Assembly (NCBI RefSeq): GCF_015057185.1
Contig: NZ_SVEV01000004.1
Span: forward strand, 51,752 to 115,751
From: Pseudobutyrivibrio sp.
Lineage (GTDB): Bacteria; Bacillota; Clostridia; Lachnospirales; Lachnospiraceae
Direction: 5' to 3'
Length of the DNA: 64,000 nucleotides
In this document: positions 16,745 to 24,598 of the stretch, piece by piece
How positions within the stretch are numbered: position 1 is the first letter of the stretch
Layout of the letters: every line of letters starts with the position of its first letter
Notes under the pieces: model-generated
The model's database searches: none
What the model was told of the DNA's origin: nothing
The model's input: only the letters and a program-made list of their open reading frames with translations
Program-made: the position numbers and the translations under genes

Positions 16745-18229
16745 ATGGAACAGATTTTTAACCCTTATTTGCCTTTGACAGAGTATGTTCCAGATGGGGA
16801 ACCACATGAGTTTGATGGCAGAGTTTATATCTATGGTAGTCATGATAAGGCTCAGGGAAAGGTGTATTGTGAGGAGGATTATGTAACATGGTCTGCTCCA
16901 GTAGATAACCTTAGAGATTGGAAGTACGAGGGTGTTATTTATAGAAAAGAGCAAGACCCTTCTAATGCTGACGGAAAAATGCAGCTATGGGCACCAGATG
17001 TAACTAAGGGACCAGATGGAAGATACTATTTATATTATTGCTATTCGTTCTATCCAGAGATAGGTGTAGCAGTAAGTGATAGTCCAGCAGGACCATTTGA
17101 ATTTTACGGTCATGTGAAATACCCTAAGAGTCTTCATGATGGAAAGACATTAGATGATCATATGCCTTTTGACCCAGCAGTACTTACAGATGATGATGGA
17201 AGAGTATATCTATATTGGGGATTTGCACCAGCATGTGAAAAGGAAATGATTTTGCCTGATTTTTCTGATGAGGAAATCGCTCAAATGCCACCAGAAAAAC
17301 AGGAAATGATGAAAACTATTAAGAGAATAAAATTTGTTGTAGATTCTCAGGTTGCAGAGCTAGAGTCTGATATGCTAACTCTTAAGGAAGCGCCAAGAAA
17401 GCTTATTCCTAGCGGAAAGACATCTGAGGGAACAGGCTTTGAAGGACATGCATTCTTTGAGGCATCCTCTATTAGAAAGATAAAGGGCAAATATTATTTT
17501 GTATATAGCAGTCATAAGAGCCATGAGCTTTGCTATGCCGTTTCTGACAAACCAGATAGAGATTTTGTGTATGGCGGTACAATCATTTCAAATGGTAATA
17601 TTGGTCTCGACGGTAATGATAAGCCTACATATACACTTAGCAATAACCATGGTGGAATAGTAAAGGCCGGTGATGATTACTATATTTTCTATCATAGATG
17701 TACAGATGGAAATGAGTTTTCGCGTCAGGGCTGTGCAGAAAAAATCGTTATAGAGGATGATGGAACAATCAAGCAGGTTGAAATGACTAGCTGTGGATTA
17801 AATGGCGGAGCGCTCAGGGCTTCTGGAATGTATCCAGCAGGTATAGCCTGCCATATCACTTCTGCTACTACAATGAGTTCCATTGATTTTAATGACCCAA
17901 TTATGCAAAAACAGACTCGTATGGTTGAACGTCAAAATACAACTTACATTACTGATATCGAGGATGGTACAACTGTCGGATACAAATACTTTGATTTTGA
18001 TAATGTAAAAGAGGTATTGCTGGAGGTCCGTGGAGAGTTTGGTGGAGTAATTGAGCTTTCGGGAGATTTTGATTTAAAAGAAAAATATGCTTCATCAAGA
18101 ATCAATATTGATGCTGATAACTGGCAGCTTGTTAGCATTCCTGTTGAGATTAGTGCAAAAAATAAGGCGCTATACATTAGCTTTACAGGTAATGGTAGTC
18201 TGGAACTCAAGAGCATCGGCTTTAGATAA
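16745..18229 (+). CDS. GH43 family glycoside hydrolase (arabinofuranosidase/xylosidase type)
   Basis: 494 residues, cytoplasmic. The five-bladed propeller runs to about residue 360. The segment after NPYLPLTEYVPDGEPHEFDG holds the early catalytic Asp region, MPFDPAVLTDDDGRVYLYWG the pKa-modulating Asp region, and GHAFFEASSIRKI the acid Glu. The last ~120 residues are a beta-sandwich resembling CBM6-like modules. GH43 enzymes release arabinose or xylose from plant oligosaccharides. GAAGGAGG precedes the ATG. It is the first gene of a GH43-HAD-MBL group, but a terminator-like hairpin lies between it and the HAD gene. Confidence 0.85.
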   Translation: MEQIFNPYLPLTEYVPDGEPHEFDGRVYIYGSHDKAQGKVYCEEDYVTWSAPVDNLRDWKYEGVIYRKEQDPSNADGKMQLWAPDVTKGPDGRYYLYYCYSFYPEIGVAVSDSPAGPFEFYGHVKYPKSLHDGKTLDDHMPFDPAVLTDDDGRVYLYWGFAPACEKEMILPDFSDEEIAQMPPEKQEMMKTIKRIKFVVDSQVAELESDMLTLKEAPRKLIPSGKTSEGTGFEGHAFFEASSIRKIKGKYYFVYSSHKSHELCYAVSDKPDRDFVYGGTIISNGNIGLDGNDKPTYTLSNNHGGIVKAGDDYYIFYHRCTDGNEFSRQGCAEKIVIEDDGTIKQVEMTSCGLNGGALRASGMYPAGIACHITSATTMSSIDFNDPIMQKQTRMVERQNTTYITDIEDGTTVGYKYFDFDNVKEVLLEVRGEFGGVIELSGDFDLKEKYASSRINIDADNWQLVSIPVEISAKNKALYISFTGNGSLELKSIGFR

Positions 18230-18245
18230 AATATGTCGGATATTT
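18229..18245. promoter_or_regulatory. Dyad AAATATGTCGGATATTT
   Basis: Perfect 6-bp arms flank GTCGG directly after the GH43 stop codon. The TGTCGG core also follows the stop codons at 7350 and 16636 and appears ahead of other carbohydrate genes; see findings. Confidence 0.35.
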
Positions 18246-18270
18246 AAAAATTTAATCTGTGTAATTAATA

Positions 18271-18322
18271 ATTCCTTGAAGTTATGCTAGATAAAAATAG
18301 CATAACCGAAAGGAATTTTTTT
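18271..18322 (+). terminator. Terminator-like hairpin that contains the HAD-gene ribosome binding site
   Basis: ATTCCTT (18271-18277) pairs with AAGGAAT (18310-18316) and GTTATGCTA (18281-18289) with TAGCATAAC (18298-18306), with a 3x3 internal loop between them. Seven T residues (18316-18322) follow and the HAD start codon ATG 18323 comes directly after. The only good ribosome site for that gene, AAAGGA, is in the 3' arm. The structure could terminate transcription and also hide the ribosome site. Confidence 0.7.
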
Positions 18323-18955
18323 ATGAAAGCAGTTATTTTTGATTTGGACGGGGTAATTTGTTTTACAGATAAGTATCACTATATTGCATGGAAGAAGTTG
18401 GCTGATAAGGAAGGCATCTATTTTGACGAGACGATTAATAATAGACTTCGCGGTGTTTCTAGAATGGATAGTCTTGATATTATCCTTGAAAAGGCTACAA
18501 AGAAATATAGCCAGGCTGAAAAGGAAGATATGGCAGCTGAGAAGAATGCCACTTATGTGGAGCTTTTAAAGGAGATGAGTCCTAGTGATTTATCTGATGA
18601 GGTTCGTGGTACATTAAATGAACTTCGAAATAGAGGCTACAAGCTTGCAATTGGTTCATCAAGTAAAAATACAAAAATGATTTTAGGACAATTAGGACTT
18701 GGTGATTTCTTTGATGCAATTTCAGATGGAACAAATATCACAAAGTCTAAGCCAGACCCAGAAGTATTCTTGAAGGCGGCAGAGTTTATTGGCGAAAGCC
18801 CAGCAAATTGCCTTGTAGTAGAGGATGCCAAGGCTGGTATTCAGGCTGCATATGCCGGTGGCTTTGAAAGCGCAGGACTTGGGGAAGCAACAGAGCATCC
18901 TAATGTGACATATAAATTAAAGTCATTTAAAGATCTATTGGAGGTATGTAAATAA
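18323..18955 (+). CDS. Beta-phosphoglucomutase-family HAD hydrolase
   Basis: The start is ATG 18323, giving MKAVIFDLDGV with the HAD nucleophile Asp7 and acid/base Asp9; an upstream in-frame ATG lacks a ribosome site and would run through the hairpin. 210 residues. A helical cap follows, then GSSSKN (motif II), KPDPEVF (motif III) and VVEDAKAGIQAA (motif IV). The cap type and motifs fit beta-phosphoglucomutase, which converts beta-glucose-1-phosphate to glucose-6-phosphate after phosphorolysis, but related sugar phosphatases look alike. Its stop overlaps the start of the MBL-fold gene (TAATG). Confidence 0.8.
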   Translation: MKAVIFDLDGVICFTDKYHYIAWKKLADKEGIYFDETINNRLRGVSRMDSLDIILEKATKKYSQAEKEDMAAEKNATYVELLKEMSPSDLSDEVRGTLNELRNRGYKLAIGSSSKNTKMILGQLGLGDFFDAISDGTNITKSKPDPEVFLKAAEFIGESPANCLVVEDAKAGIQAAYAGGFESAGLGEATEHPNVTYKLKSFKDLLEVCK

Positions 18956-19803
18956 TGGATAATGGACCATCTTTAGAAGAAATCTTTGGTAGTTATATGC
19001 CTTATAAAATAACAGATGATACATGGGTACTTAGTTTTATGAACGGTAGTGAGTACATGTATCTCCTTGAGGGCACTGAAAAAGCACTACTCATTGATAC
19101 AGGCTATGGAGCAGGTAATCTGAGAGCTTGTGTAGAAAAACTGACAGATAAGCCGGTAATGGTTGTGAATACACATTATCACCCAGATCATTCTGCCGGC
19201 AATGGGGAGTTTGAAGAGGTAATGCTTTCTGGTGGTTGGGAGATTGATGCTCCATCAGTTAGCACACCAGGATTAATACCATTTGATATATCAAAGTTGC
19301 CATATCCTGATTATAAAAAGGTAATAATAAAGGGTGGCGACATTATTGATCTAGGCGATAGAAAAATAACTGTAATTGATGTTAAACCAGCTCATTGTAA
19401 TTCTAGTTTATTCTTCTATGATGAGGCTAACGGCATGATTTTTGTTGGAGATGAGCTTGAACCAGGTCAGGTAAATCTATTTGATAATTCATATAATCCT
19501 GATGCACCATATGATGTGAGAGAGAGGCTGGATAATTTTAAGAGCAACACTGAAAAGGTTTTATCATTGCATGCTAAGTATATTTGCCCAAATCACAATG
19601 GAACTCCAATGGCAGAAAGCTATCTTCATGAATTTTTAAATATGGTAGACAATATTTATAATGGCACAGCGACAGTTGAGGACAAGCTAAATCATAAATA
19701 TATAGAGATGGATCCAAAAGCACCGACTCTTTGTAGAGTTAGAAATGGCAATGCAAGTATTTTTATTAATAAAGAGTTGCTGATGACTGTATACGGCAAA
19801 TAA
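18955..19803 (+). CDS. Metallo-beta-lactamase-fold hydrolase
   Basis: 282 residues with a GGAGGT site inside the end of the HAD gene. The zinc motif THYHPDHSAG (first His at 74) and the later GHC-like AHCNSS and FVGDEL match glyoxalase II/MBL-fold hydrolases. The late histidine in CPNHNG is the last ligand. Substrates of this superfamily vary (thioesters, lactones, cyclic phosphates, phosphonates). Coupling with a sugar HAD suggests a lactone or sugar-derivative hydrolase, but that is inference. A terminator follows. Confidence 0.75.
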   Translation: MDNGPSLEEIFGSYMPYKITDDTWVLSFMNGSEYMYLLEGTEKALLIDTGYGAGNLRACVEKLTDKPVMVVNTHYHPDHSAGNGEFEEVMLSGGWEIDAPSVSTPGLIPFDISKLPYPDYKKVIIKGGDIIDLGDRKITVIDVKPAHCNSSLFFYDEANGMIFVGDELEPGQVNLFDNSYNPDAPYDVRERLDNFKSNTEKVLSLHAKYICPNHNGTPMAESYLHEFLNMVDNIYNGTATVEDKLNHKYIEMDPKAPTLCRVRNGNASIFINKELLMTVYGK

Positions 19804-19827
19804 ATGTCGTAATTCGCAATAAAAAAT

Positions 19828-19862
19828 GACGGCTTTTTCAATTGAAAAAGTTGTCTTTTTTT
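19828..19862 (+). terminator. Rho-independent terminator after MBL-fold gene
   Basis: GACGGCTTTTTC (19828-19839) pairs with GAAAAAGTTGTC (19844-19855), with two G-U pairs and loop AATT, followed by seven T residues. Confidence 0.85.
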
Positions 19863-19915
19863 AGCATAATATAAATGTTCGGAATCGGACAAATTAGTAT
19901 TGGAGGTTATCGTAA

Positions 19916-20845
19916 ATGCGAATTGAAACTATTAAACTATGGGAAGATAGAGACGATGTTGAGCTTACAGCTTTTTTAAATCTCAATGATCCATTCCTGA
20001 AAATCAAGAGAAAGAGACCAGCTATTATTTCTGTTCCAGGTGGTGCATACCAGACCTGCCCTAGACATGGAAATGAAGGAGACCCAGTTGCAATGTCATT
20101 TGCAATTGATGGATATCAGGCATTTGTTCTTGAGTATTCTAATGCTACAAAGGCACCTGAGGGAAAAGCATTATTCCCAGCCCAGACTATTGATATGGCA
20201 AAGGCAATCCTTACTATCAAGGAGCATGCAAAGGAATGGGATATTGATCCAGAGCAGATTTCTATTGTAGGATTCTCTGCAGGAAGTCACGTATGTGGAA
20301 TGTATGCAACTACTTACAATACAGAGAATAAGGATTTATTAACAGAAAAATTTGGATGCACAGTAGATGATTTGAGCATCATGTCAGCTCTATGCATCTA
20401 TGGTCTTCATGATTATGAGCTACAGGAAAAATTCAATGAAGAGCACCCTAACTTCATGTCAGATGGTAAGGGCAACATTCCTATTTTTGGAAGTGCTCAT
20501 CCAGATAAGGCTACTTTGGATAAATACAGCCCAGTGGTACAGGCAACAACAGCTATGCCACCAATGTTTTTGGCACACGCTCTTGATGATGGCTTAGTTC
20601 CAGCAATGCACACCATCAAAATGGCTGAGAGATTACAGGAGCTTGGTGTACCATTCGAGTGCCACCTGTTCCAGTATGGCAACCATGGCTTTGCCCTTGG
20701 ACGCAATGTTTTCGAGCCATTCAAGGACAGCCTGGAGCATGACGCCTCAGATTGGCTTCCACTTGCGAAGCGATTCTTGCAGCACCAGATTGATGAGACT
20801 ACACTCGTGAAGGAAGAAAATCCTTTTAAGGATATGCCATTTTAA
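19916..20845 (+). CDS. Alpha/beta-hydrolase esterase (acetyl-xylan esterase-like)
   Basis: 309 residues, no signal peptide. SVPGGAYQTC is the oxyanion region (HGGGY-like), the nucleophile is Ser121 in GFSAGSH, the likely acid is in ALDDGLVP, and the histidine is in GNHGFALG. This pattern is the BD-FAE/acetyl-xylan-esterase type that removes acetyl or similar groups from imported plant oligosaccharides. GGAGGT lies 9 nt before the ATG, and the unit has a terminator on each side, so it is transcribed alone. Confidence 0.8.
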   Translation: MRIETIKLWEDRDDVELTAFLNLNDPFLKIKRKRPAIISVPGGAYQTCPRHGNEGDPVAMSFAIDGYQAFVLEYSNATKAPEGKALFPAQTIDMAKAILTIKEHAKEWDIDPEQISIVGFSAGSHVCGMYATTYNTENKDLLTEKFGCTVDDLSIMSALCIYGLHDYELQEKFNEEHPNFMSDGKGNIPIFGSAHPDKATLDKYSPVVQATTAMPPMFLAHALDDGLVPAMHTIKMAERLQELGVPFECHLFQYGNHGFALGRNVFEPFKDSLEHDASDWLPLAKRFLQHQIDETTLVKEENPFKDMPF

Positions 20846-20898
20846 TAATTTATAATAAATTATTGAGTTACATAGTTTAAATAAGCTCGGAGAATTAG

Positions 20899-20932
20899 AG
20901 TCCTTGGAAACTTTGGTTTCTAAGGACTTTTT
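20899..20932 (+). terminator. Rho-independent terminator after esterase gene
   Basis: AGTCCTTGGAAAC (20899-20911) pairs with GTTTCTAAGGACT (20916-20928), with one G-U pair and loop TTTG, followed by T residues. It marks the left border of the defence island. Confidence 0.85.
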
Positions 20933-20977
20933 AAATATAATCATATTTCGCTGTATCACGTCGAAAGTGTTTAATTA

Positions 20978-21100
20978 GGTCATTATAAGTTTTAATGGCG
21001 TCAAAATAACTAAAAATGACGCTATTGGGACTATTGACGACCAAATTAATTAAGTGTATCATAATAAATATCAATTGGGTCATTTTAGTTTTGAATGACC
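20978..21100. promoter_or_regulatory. Three related dyads upstream of the fic-hsd operon
   Basis: GGTCATT (21078-21084) and AATGACC (21094-21100) form a perfect dyad. A similar 23-nt element starts GGTCATT at 20978. Between them, GCGTCA (20998-21003) and TGACGC (21017-21022) form a third dyad whose reverse complement resembles the other two (GTCATTTTTAGTT compared with GTCATTTTAGTTTT). The outer copies are exactly 100 bp apart. They are candidate operators for an unknown regulator of the restriction operon. Confidence 0.5.
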
Positions 21101-21127
21101 GCGTTAGAATTAGAAAGAGGCTATTGA

Positions 21128-22177
21128 ATGCGTAACTATGATTATAGAGAAAAATGGCAAAAGTTGCTGACTCCTGAGATTGTGAGGAAGCTAACTCTTA
21201 TTAATGAATATAAGGGGGAGCAAAGGCTATTTATAGAAGCACATAAGGATGAACTAAGAGAGCTTATAGAAATTGCAAAGATTCAAAGTACCGAGGCTTC
21301 TAATAGAATTGAGGGAATATTTACAGCAGATGATAGATTAAAAAATCTTGTTCAGGAAAAGACTACTCCAAGAAATAGGGATGAGTCTGAAATAGCAGGA
21401 TATAGGGATGTACTCAACACAATTCATGAGAGCTATGAATATATTCCTATTAACGCTAATTATTTCCTACAGCTTCATAGGGATTTATATAAGTTTTTGG
21501 GAAGTGTTGACGGTGGTGTTTTTAAAACTGGTGACAATATCATCAGAGAAAGAGATGAGGCTGGAAATGTAAAGATTAGATTTGTTCCGGTCCCTGCATG
21601 GGAAACTCCAGGTGCTATAGATGAATTGTGCAAGTCATATAGAGATGCTAAACAGGAAGTAGACCCACTGATTTTGCTTTGTATGTTTATCTTGGATTTT
21701 TTATGTATTCATCCCTTTAATGACGGCAATGGCAGAATGAGTAGATTATTGACATTACTGCTACTTTATCAATCAGGATTCATTGTTGGAAAGTACATTA
21801 GTATTGAGAAGCTGATTGAAGAGTCTAAGGTGACATATTATGAAGCACTACAGGATAGTTCCCAGAATTGGCATGAGAACGACAATGACTATAAGCCATT
21901 TGTTAATTATATGCTTGGTGTTATTATCAGTGCATATAAAGAGTTTGAGTCTAGAGTGAAACTTGTTACTAATCCTGATTTTTCTAAGCCGGATAGAATT
22001 AGAGAGATTATTAAGAATCATGTTGGCACAATAACAAAAGCAGAACTTTTGGATATGAATCCAGATATAAGTGATACTACAGTTAAGAGAACTCTTACTG
22101 ATTTAGTTAAGAGCGGAGAGATAAATAAAATCGGCAATGGTCGTTATACAAAATATGTATGGAACGCGGAGGAATAG
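21128..22177 (+). CDS. Fic-domain protein (class II) at restriction locus
   Basis: 349 residues. The Fic catalytic motif is HPFNDGNGRMSR (His195), which transfers AMP or another nucleotide group from a nucleotide to a protein hydroxyl. SNRIEG at residues 58-63 fits the (S/T)xxxE(G/N) inhibitory motif on the N-terminal side, defining a self-inhibited class II Fic. The C-terminal ~80 residues look like a winged helix (KAELLDMNPDISDTTVKRTL). Only 2 nt separate its stop from the hsdM start, so it is co-transcribed with the restriction system. A guard, toxin or regulatory role is possible; the target is unknown. Confidence 0.85.
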   Translation: MRNYDYREKWQKLLTPEIVRKLTLINEYKGEQRLFIEAHKDELRELIEIAKIQSTEASNRIEGIFTADDRLKNLVQEKTTPRNRDESEIAGYRDVLNTIHESYEYIPINANYFLQLHRDLYKFLGSVDGGVFKTGDNIIRERDEAGNVKIRFVPVPAWETPGAIDELCKSYRDAKQEVDPLILLCMFILDFLCIHPFNDGNGRMSRLLTLLLLYQSGFIVGKYISIEKLIEESKVTYYEALQDSSQNWHENDNDYKPFVNYMLGVIISAYKEFESRVKLVTNPDFSKPDRIREIIKNHVGTITKAELLDMNPDISDTTVKRTLTDLVKSGEINKIGNGRYTKYVWNAEE

Positions 22178-22179
22178 AA

Positions 22180-23682
22180 ATGATTACAGGCGAATTAAAA
22201 AACAAAATAGATGGACTATGGGATATATTTGCTGCAGGTGGGTTGGTTAATCCACTTGAGGTTATAGAGCAGATTACATATTTGATGTTCATCAGAGATT
22301 TGGATGATGTCGACAATAAAAAGGAAAAAGAAAGCGCTATGCTGGGGCTTCCTTATAAAAGCATTTTTGCGGATGAAGTAAAAATTGGCGAGCGTTCAAT
22401 TGATGGAAAGCAGCTCAAGTGGTCTGTATTTCATGATTTCCCAGCGGGCAGAATGTATACAGTAATACAGGAGTGGGTGTTCCCATTTATCAAGAATCTT
22501 CATAGCGATAAGGATAGTGCATATTCTAAATATATGGATGATGCCATTTTCAAGCTACCCACACCACTGCTTTTATCCAAAGTTGTTGATTCATTAGATG
22601 AGATTTATGCATTGATGAATGTAGCTCAGGCTACTGATATCCGCGGCGATGTATATGAGTATTTGTTAAACAAAATAGCATCAGCTGGTAGAAATGGTCA
22701 GTTTAGAACACCTAGACATATTATTAGAATGATGGTCGAGCTAGTGGACCCAAAGGCTGATGATGTGATATGTGACCCTGCTTGTGGTACATCAGGTTTC
22801 TTAGTATCTGCAGCTGAGTATTTAAAAGAAAAAAAGAAAGAAGAAATCTTCTTTGATAAAGATAAGAAAGACCACTACATGAATTCTATGTTCAATGGAT
22901 TTGATATGGACAGAACAATGCTCCGTATTGGTGCTATGAACATGATGACACATGGTATTGATAATCCATTTATTGAATATCGTGATAGTTTGTCAGACCA
23001 GAATGCAGACCATGATAAGTATTCACTTATATTAGCAAATCCACCTTTCAAGGGAAGCCTTGATGCTGATGCTGTATCTGGTGACTTGTTAAAGGTTTGT
23101 AAGACGAAAAAGACTGAGCTGTTATTCCTTACATTATTCCTTAGAATTCTCAAAGTGGGTGGTAGATGTGCTTGTATCGTACCTGATGGTGTACTATTTG
23201 GTTCATCCAAGGCGCACAAGGATATAAGAAAAGTAATTGTTGAGGACAACAGACTTGAGGCTGTTATTTCAATGCCTTCTGGTGTATTTAAACCATACGC
23301 AGGAGTTTCTACAGCTATTCTTATATTTACCAAGACTGGACATGGTGGAACAGACAATGTTTGGTTCTATGATATGACAGCAGACGGATATAGCTTGGAT
23401 GATAAGCGTACTCCTGTAAATGAAAATGACATTCCAGATATTATTGCTCGTTTCAAAAATCTCGAAGCAGAATCAGAAAGAAAACGTACAGACAAGTCAT
23501 TTATGGTTCCAAAGCAGGATATTGTTAATAATGACTACGACCTTTCTATTAACAAGTACAAGGAAGTGGAATATGAAAAAGTGGAGTATCCACCAACATC
23601 AGAAATTATGGCTAATATCCGTGAAATCGAAATGGAAATCGGCAAAGAAATGGATGAGTTAGAAAAATTGTTAGGCTTGTAG
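22180..23682 (+). CDS. hsdM: Type I restriction-modification methyltransferase subunit HsdM
   Basis: ATG 22180 is chosen because GCGGAGGA lies 7 nt upstream; this gives 500 residues starting MITGELKNKIDGLWDIF, a standard HsdM start. The SAM motif is DPACGTSGFL (from residue 199), and NPPF of the N6-adenine methylases is at 287-290. It methylates adenine in the sequence chosen by HsdS and forms M2S and R2M2S complexes. It is followed by the BRO-N/DinD-like gene and the first hsdS. Confidence 0.94.
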   Translation: MITGELKNKIDGLWDIFAAGGLVNPLEVIEQITYLMFIRDLDDVDNKKEKESAMLGLPYKSIFADEVKIGERSIDGKQLKWSVFHDFPAGRMYTVIQEWVFPFIKNLHSDKDSAYSKYMDDAIFKLPTPLLLSKVVDSLDEIYALMNVAQATDIRGDVYEYLLNKIASAGRNGQFRTPRHIIRMMVELVDPKADDVICDPACGTSGFLVSAAEYLKEKKKEEIFFDKDKKDHYMNSMFNGFDMDRTMLRIGAMNMMTHGIDNPFIEYRDSLSDQNADHDKYSLILANPPFKGSLDADAVSGDLLKVCKTKKTELLFLTLFLRILKVGGRCACIVPDGVLFGSSKAHKDIRKVIVEDNRLEAVISMPSGVFKPYAGVSTAILIFTKTGHGGTDNVWFYDMTADGYSLDDKRTPVNENDIPDIIARFKNLEAESERKRTDKSFMVPKQDIVNNDYDLSINKYKEVEYEKVEYPPTSEIMANIREIEMEIGKEMDELEKLLGL

Positions 23683-23697
23683 TAGGAGTAATGATTA

Positions 23698-24576
23698 ATG
23701 GAGAATAAGATACAGTTATTTGAAAATCAGCCAGTAAGAACCGCATGGGTTGAGGAAGAAGAGGAATGGTATTTTTCTGTAGTCGATGTCATTGGTGTTT
23801 TGACTGAACAGAAAGATTATGATGCCGCAAAAAACTATTGGAAGGTAACAAAAAAGCGTCTTAAAGATGAGGGAAATCAGTTGGTTACAAATTGTAACCA
23901 ACTGAAAATGAAATCGCCTAAAGATGGAAAGAGATATAACACTGATGTAGCCAATACAGAGCAGTTGCTTCGTATTATCCAGTCGATTCCTTCAAAAAAA
24001 GCAGAACCATTTAAAATGTGGTTAGCACAAGTTGGGCGAGAAAGAATTGAAGAAGTTATTGACCCAGAGCTCACCATTGACAGAGCCTTGGAGACATATG
24101 CAAAGAAAGGCTATTCAAAGGAATGGATTAATCAGCGCTTGCAGGCAATTCAGGTCCGAAAAGAGCTTACTGATGAATGGGACAAACGCGGTGTAAGCAA
24201 AGGTATCGAATATGCGATATTAACAGATGAGATTACCAAAGCTTGGTCAGGCATGTCTACTCGTCAGTATAAGAATCTAAAGGGGCTGAAGAAAGAAAAT
24301 CTTCGAGACAATATGTCCACACTTGAATTAGTTCTTAATATGCTAGCTGAGGCAACTACAACAGAAATATCTAAGCAACAGCAGCCAGACACATTTGAAG
24401 ATAGTAGACAAATTGCAATAGAAGGCGGAGCTATAGCTGGAGAAGCCAGAGAGTCTATTGAGAAAAGAACAGGCAAGCCAGTAATTACAAACAAGAATGC
24501 AGAACAGTTACAGGGATTAGTTGCTGACTTGATTGAGAGTGTTGGAATTAGCGAAGAGGAAGGAAAAACAAATTGA
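23698..24576 (+). CDS. BRO-N / DinD-like protein between hsdM and hsdS
   Basis: 292 residues. The N-terminal ~100 residues (VRTAWVEEEEEWYFSVVDVI, NTEQLLRIIQSIPS) match the BRO-N domain of phage antirepressors. The C-terminal part (GLKKENLRDNMSTLELVLNM, ATTTEISK, then a helical tail) resembles DinD, a DNA-damage-inducible protein that inhibits RecA filaments in E. coli. Such genes are seen near type I restriction systems. It may link the system to DNA damage, but this is inference. Its last eight bases are part of the 30-bp repeat before hsdS1. Confidence 0.7.
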   Translation: MENKIQLFENQPVRTAWVEEEEEWYFSVVDVIGVLTEQKDYDAAKNYWKVTKKRLKDEGNQLVTNCNQLKMKSPKDGKRYNTDVANTEQLLRIIQSIPSKKAEPFKMWLAQVGRERIEEVIDPELTIDRALETYAKKGYSKEWINQRLQAIQVRKELTDEWDKRGVSKGIEYAILTDEITKAWSGMSTRQYKNLKGLKKENLRDNMSTLELVLNMLAEATTTEISKQQQPDTFEDSRQIAIEGGAIAGEARESIEKRTGKPVITNKNAEQLQGLVADLIESVGISEEEGKTN

Positions 24577-24598
24577 GATTTGTAGGGATGATAGATGG
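24569..24598 (+). repeat. hsdS 5' repeat, copy 1
   Basis: 30 bp identical to 27988-28017. It includes the last eight bases of the DinD-like gene, the leader and the hsdS ATG. It contains GATTTGT at 24577-24583, the core shared with the other hsdS repeats. Confidence 0.9.

Noticed and set aside
18284..18322. Upstream start for the HAD enzyme
   Set aside because: The ATG at 18284 has no ribosome site, would translate the hairpin and adds residues before the conserved MKAVIFDLDG start.
23698..24576. Prophage remnant, because of the BRO-N antirepressor domain and a tyrosine recombinase nearby
   Set aside because: No structural, replication or lysis genes are present. The recombinase lies between hsdS copies with matching repeats, and the C-terminal half of the BRO-N protein is DinD-like.
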